The notes under the pieces are model-generated. The model saw nothing but the letters and a program-made list of their open reading frames with translations. It made no database searches and was not told where the DNA came from. A program made the translations under genes and the position numbers. A stretch of DNA of 8,767 bases. It comes from Chthonomonas sp. UBA2391 (lineage in GTDB: Bacteria; Armatimonadota; Fimbriimonadia; Fimbriimonadales; Fimbriimonadaceae). Each line of letters starts with the position of its first letter. The first letter of the stretch is position 1. Shown one piece after another: positions 5,908 through 8,767 of this stretch. The DNA is taken from positions 9,375 to 18,141 of the forward strand of contig DDSL01000086.1 in the NCBI GenBank assembly GCA_002343825.1. Reading direction: 5' to 3'.

Positions 5908-6663
5908 ATGGCCGACGCCCCGCTCGAAACTTGGATCGACTTCTTTAACCTGCAGGCCCCGACCTATCTGCAGAATAGCTTCACCCAAAACACCCTGGTC
6001 GAAGTCCAGTTCCTCATCCCTCGACTGAAGCTGGAACCTGGAGCGCGGATCCTCGACGTAGGTTGTGGCGTCGGGCGTCATGCGATCGAACTTGCCCGCA
6101 AGGGGTACTGCGTCACCGCCGTCGACTTCAGCCCCGGGATGCTCGCCGAAGGTCGGAGAGCCGCCCAACGCGCCGGCGTCAACGTGGACTGGGTCGAAGC
6201 GGATGCCACTCAGTTCGTCGCCGACCAACCCCACGATGCCGCGATCTGTCTTTGCGAGGGAGGTCTCGGTCTGATCGGCCGGGATGAGGACGCCATCGCC
6301 CACGACCTCGCGATTCTGCGTAACGTCGGCCAATCGCTTAAGCCGGGAGGCCACTTCATCCTTACCGCGCTCAATGGCTATCTCCCGATTCGGTCAATGA
6401 AACAAGAAGATGTCGAGGCTGGCGCCTTCGACCCGGCCACGATGCGCTCTCGCTATGCCAGCACCATGGAGCTACCGAGCGGCCCCGTCACGGTCCACAT
6501 CCACGAGCGTCTCTTCATCCCACCCGAGATGGTCGCGCTCCTGCACAATGCCGGGTTCCAAACGCTGCACGTCTGGGGCGGCACGGCCGGGGATTGGGGC
6601 GAGCGACCATTGCGTCTGGATGAGATCGAAGCGATGTACGTCGCCCAAAAGCACAAATCCTAA
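5908..6663 (+). CDS. Class I SAM-dependent methyltransferase
   Basis: This 251-residue soluble protein has a Rossmann-type SAM-binding domain. Motif I is ILDVGCGVG (48-56), followed by the helix RHAIELARKGY. The acidic residue that normally binds the SAM ribose is D73 in VTAVDFS. VEADA (96-100) is motif III-like, and LKPGGHFIL (144-152) is the usual late strand. The C-terminal third (about 160-251) carries an inserted or substrate-binding part ending with FIPPEMVALLHNAGFQTLHVWG, a common ending in small-molecule methyltransferases. I do not recognise the substrate. No cofactor-pathway genes are adjacent, so no pathway is assigned. ATG 5908 is the only reasonable start given the homology. The gene stands alone on this strand, divergent from the DedA gene and convergent with RNase J. 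Confidence 0.88.
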   Translation: MADAPLETWIDFFNLQAPTYLQNSFTQNTLVEVQFLIPRLKLEPGARILDVGCGVGRHAIELARKGYCVTAVDFSPGMLAEGRRAAQRAGVNVDWVEADATQFVADQPHDAAICLCEGGLGLIGRDEDAIAHDLAILRNVGQSLKPGGHFILTALNGYLPIRSMKQEDVEAGAFDPATMRSRYASTMELPSGPVTVHIHERLFIPPEMVALLHNAGFQTLHVWGGTAGDWGERPLRLDEIEAMYVAQKHKS

Positions 6664-6688
6664 GGCGCTCAGCCCCAGGGGGGGGAAC

Positions 6689-8335
6689 TTACGCCTCGAT
6701 AACGACCGGGACCACGAGAGGGCGTAGCTGGTTCCGCCGAGAGAACTGGCGTCGGGCGACGTCTCCGATCGTGTGTCGGACGAAATCAACGTCCTGTAGC
6801 TCGCTCTTTTTGAGGCCGCGGATCGTGTCGTAGACCGTATCGGCGCAGAGTTGCAGAGCCTTGTCGGGGCCCGAGAAGCCCTTGGCCATGACTTCGGGAT
6901 TCCCGACCACTTCGCCCGCTTCGGGGTCGATGGCAAGGCTGATGACCACGATTCCGTCATTGGCGAGGCTGGCGCGGTCGCGCAGAACCTCGTCCGAAAT
7001 CCCCTCGTTGCCCGCATTATCGACCAACACTCTGCCGCACTCGACCGGATCACCGAGTTCGGCGCTCGTTTCTTGAATCCGGAGCGGCAAGCCGTCGACC
7101 ATGGTGAAGATCCGGTGGGCAGGGTAGCCCATCCCCAGCGCAATCTCGCGATAGAGAGCCTGGTGCCGAGGTTCGCCGTGGACGGGGGCCAGATAGAAGG
7201 GCCGGGTCAGATTGATCATCATCTTCAGCTCTTCTTGATAGGCGTGGCCGCTTACGTGGATCGGCGTCGGACTATCGTAAATCACATTCGCTCCCATCCG
7301 GAACAGGCGGTTCACCGTCCGCCAGATCGCGCTCTCGTTGCCCGGGATTGGCCGGGCCGAATAGATGAGTGTATCGCCTTCACGGATCCGCATCCGGGAA
7401 TACTCCTCTTTACTCATCTGAACAAGGGCCGACATCGGCTCGCCCTGGCTGCCGGTGGTGAGGATAACGATCTTTTCGGGCGGAAAGCCGTTGACCTCGT
7501 CGAGCTTGATCTTGGTGTTAGCCGGGACCTGCAGATACCCAAGGCGGGTACAGAGATCGACGGTTTGTTCCATCCGGCGTCCGGCGATCGCCACCTTTCG
7601 GCCGGTCTCGCTGGCGACCGTGAAGGCTTGCTGCATCCGGTGGATATTGCTGGCAAAGGTTGTGATGAGCACTCGCCCGGGGGCGGTGGTGAAGACCTTG
7701 CGGAAACCTTCGCTGACAAGCGACTCGCTGGGACCCCATCCCGGACGTTCGACGTTGGTTGAATCGCTGAGCAGACAGACCACGCCTTCTTCGGCCATCT
7801 CGGCAAATCGGGCGAGGTCGGTCAGCTTGCCATCAACCGGGGTGAAGTCGAACTTGAAGTCGGCAGTGAAAAGCACCCAGCCGTGCTCGGTCATGACCCC
7901 AATGCTCGTCGTATTCGGGATCGAGTGGGTGATCCGGATGGACTCGACCTTCAGGCTTCCGATCTCGACCGTGTCGCCGGGATTCATCACATGGAGCTTG
8001 ACCTCTCGGGTGTCCATCCGGTCCTCGAGCTTCTGCCGGAGCATCGCGATGGTTAGCTCGCTACTATAGACCGGGACCTTGAGTTTAGAGAGGAGATACG
8101 GAAGAGCCCCGATGTGGTCCTCGTGAGCATGGGTGATAAAGATCCCCTTGAGCCGGTGTCGGTTCTTGATGAGGTAGGTGAAGTCGGGGATGACGATATC
8201 CACCCCGAACATTTCCTCGTTAGGAAAGCTCAATCCGCAGTCGATAAGGACCATATCGTCCCCTTGACTTACAACCGTACAGTTCTTGCCGATCTCGCCG
8301 GCCCCACCGAGGGGAATTATCTCAACCAATCCCAT
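6689..8335 (-). CDS. rnj: Ribonuclease J
   Basis: This 548-residue protein is a metallo-beta-lactamase/beta-CASP ribonuclease. RNase J combines 5'-3' exonuclease and endonuclease activity in mRNA decay and rRNA maturation in the cytoplasm. The opening EIIPLGGAGEIGKN is diagnostic for RNase J. The metal site is HAHEDH (69-74), with H137 (THSIPN) and D159 (FTADFKFD). The beta-CASP region includes LLSDSTNVERPG (188-199), SGHAYQEELKMM (362-373) and LAPVHGEPRH (382-391), with H364 and H386 as the expected late histidines. A C-terminal domain (about 440-548) follows. Length and motifs look intact. The ATG at 8335 is the only start codon after an in-frame stop at 8357-8359, although no good Shine-Dalgarno sequence precedes it. 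The upstream gene ends 21 bases away on the same strand, suggesting co-transcription. Confidence 0.96.
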   Translation of the reverse strand: MGLVEIIPLGGAGEIGKNCTVVSQGDDMVLIDCGLSFPNEEMFGVDIVIPDFTYLIKNRHRLKGIFITHAHEDHIGALPYLLSKLKVPVYSSELTIAMLRQKLEDRMDTREVKLHVMNPGDTVEIGSLKVESIRITHSIPNTTSIGVMTEHGWVLFTADFKFDFTPVDGKLTDLARFAEMAEEGVVCLLSDSTNVERPGWGPSESLVSEGFRKVFTTAPGRVLITTFASNIHRMQQAFTVASETGRKVAIAGRRMEQTVDLCTRLGYLQVPANTKIKLDEVNGFPPEKIVILTTGSQGEPMSALVQMSKEEYSRMRIREGDTLIYSARPIPGNESAIWRTVNRLFRMGANVIYDSPTPIHVSGHAYQEELKMMINLTRPFYLAPVHGEPRHQALYREIALGMGYPAHRIFTMVDGLPLRIQETSAELGDPVECGRVLVDNAGNEGISDEVLRDRASLANDGIVVISLAIDPEAGEVVGNPEVMAKGFSGPDKALQLCADTVYDTIRGLKKSELQDVDFVRHTIGDVARRQFSRRNQLRPLVVPVVIEA

Positions 8336-8356
8336 GAATGTGGGAGAGTACCAGTC

Positions 8357-8767
8357 TTAGGGTGCGGCTCTGACTTCGATCCGGGTTGGCCGAGGCACCT
8401 TGGGGTCCACCTTTTGGGCAATCAGACGGATATAACGTCCCGAAATCGGGCGGTTGGTCAGCACCAGGCTCGGCCCAATTTTCCAAACAGAGTTCGCTAA
8501 ATCACGATCCACACCGCGGATCCATGGCCGCTTCGGATTTGGGGTCTCTCCGGTGGCATAGACCACCACATCAAACCGGGGCCAGATCTGCTCGGCCTGA
8601 GCGATCGCGACCTGACCGATCAGTCGGTCGCGTCCCAGGTCGATCTCGATCCAGTCGCCTGGTTGGTTCGGCAATTCCACCCCAGTGGCGGCATCGCCAT
8701 CGACGAGGGCTGTCGCCGATCCGCCGCCGGACACGGTGACGAATCGGTCGAGGGCGAGGTCCGGGAG
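8357..8767 (-). CDS. C-terminal part of a discoidin (F5/8 type C) domain protein, 5' end outside window
   Basis: The minus-strand frame is open from the right edge to a TAA at 8357, so this is the last 136 residues of a longer protein. It reads as a jelly-roll carbohydrate-binding module of the F5/8 type C (discoidin) type: SGGGSATALVDGDAATG near the start, GDWIEIDLGRDRLIGQVAI for the central strands, FDVVVYATGE, and the near-terminal SGRYIRLIAQKV followed by RIEVRAAP. These phrases (ALVDGD, WIEIDLG, GRYIRL) are standard for the family. Such domains bind sugars or surfaces and are usually exported. What the rest of the protein does is not visible. It lies just upstream of the RNase J gene on the same strand. 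No functional link is known, so co-location may simply reflect shared transcription. Confidence 0.78.
   Translation of the reverse strand, partial: LPDLALDRFVTVSGGGSATALVDGDAATGVELPNQPGDWIEIDLGRDRLIGQVAIAQAEQIWPRFDVVVYATGETPNPKRPWIRGVDRDLANSVWKIGPSLVLTNRPISGRYIRLIAQKVDPKVPRPTRIEVRAAP

Noticed and set aside
5869..6354. Upstream extension of the DedA frame by about 162 residues
   Set aside because: It would overlap the methyltransferase coding region and adds a segment with no DedA homology. The ATG at 5868 gives the usual family length.
6664..6688. Possible terminator or slippage tract between the methyltransferase and RNase J, including a run of eight G (6678-6685)
   Set aside because: The possible stem AGGCG/CGCCT is short with a long loop and lacks a T-run. 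The G tract is intergenic, so length changes would not alter a reading frame.
6851..7762. Plus-strand open frame (about 303 codons) opposite RNase J
   Set aside because: RNase J on the minus strand has complete catalytic motifs across this region. The antisense frame shows no family signature.

Overview
The window is a compact, gene-dense bacterial chromosome segment, about 60% GC by eye. It holds nine complete genes and two genes cut by the window edges. No gap exceeds about 115 bases. I see no tRNA, rRNA, CRISPR array, insertion sequence or integration site, so it reads as core chromosome. A single organism cannot be fixed from this. RNase J, an S21 protein, a DgkA-PAP2 fusion and a discoidin-domain protein, in a high-GC and weak Shine-Dalgarno background, would fit Armatimonadota (Fimbriimonadia-like). 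That is a low-confidence guess.

Region 1 (1-5221, plus strand) is one long run of tightly packed genes: the C-terminal part of an M24 metallopeptidase (Xaa-Pro peptidase-like), an ABC-type ATPase with altered catalytic motifs, ribosomal protein S21 (rpsU, TTG start), YbeY, a membrane protein joining a DgkA-type kinase to a PAP2-type phosphatase, a CNNM/CorC-type CBS transporter-like protein, and a small DoxX/YkgB-like membrane protein. Gaps are 0 to 21 bases, except for 115 bases before ybeY. This suggests one operon or a few coupled transcription units. The ybeY/dgkA/corC-like order resembles the widespread ybeY-dgkA and ybeY-corC neighbourhoods.

Region 2 (5218-6663) has a DedA-family membrane protein on the minus strand, whose stop codon overlaps the stop of the DoxX-like gene. 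It is divergent, across 39 bases, from a class I SAM-dependent methyltransferase on the plus strand.

Region 3 (6689-8767, minus strand) carries ribonuclease J, preceded 21 bases upstream by the C-terminal end of a protein with an F5/8 type C (discoidin) domain. The methyltransferase and RNase J genes converge with 25 bases between their stops.

Two themes emerge. One is RNA and translation (rpsU, the rRNA-maturation factor YbeY, RNase J). The other is envelope lipid-carrier handling (DgkA-PAP2 fusion and DedA protein, possibly recycling undecaprenyl phosphate). I found no clearly new multi-gene system. The items most worth a second look are the ABC ATPase with glutamine in place of the catalytic glutamate, the kinase-phosphatase fusion near a DedA protein, the aspartate at YbeY's third metal-ligand position, and the start region of rpsU.
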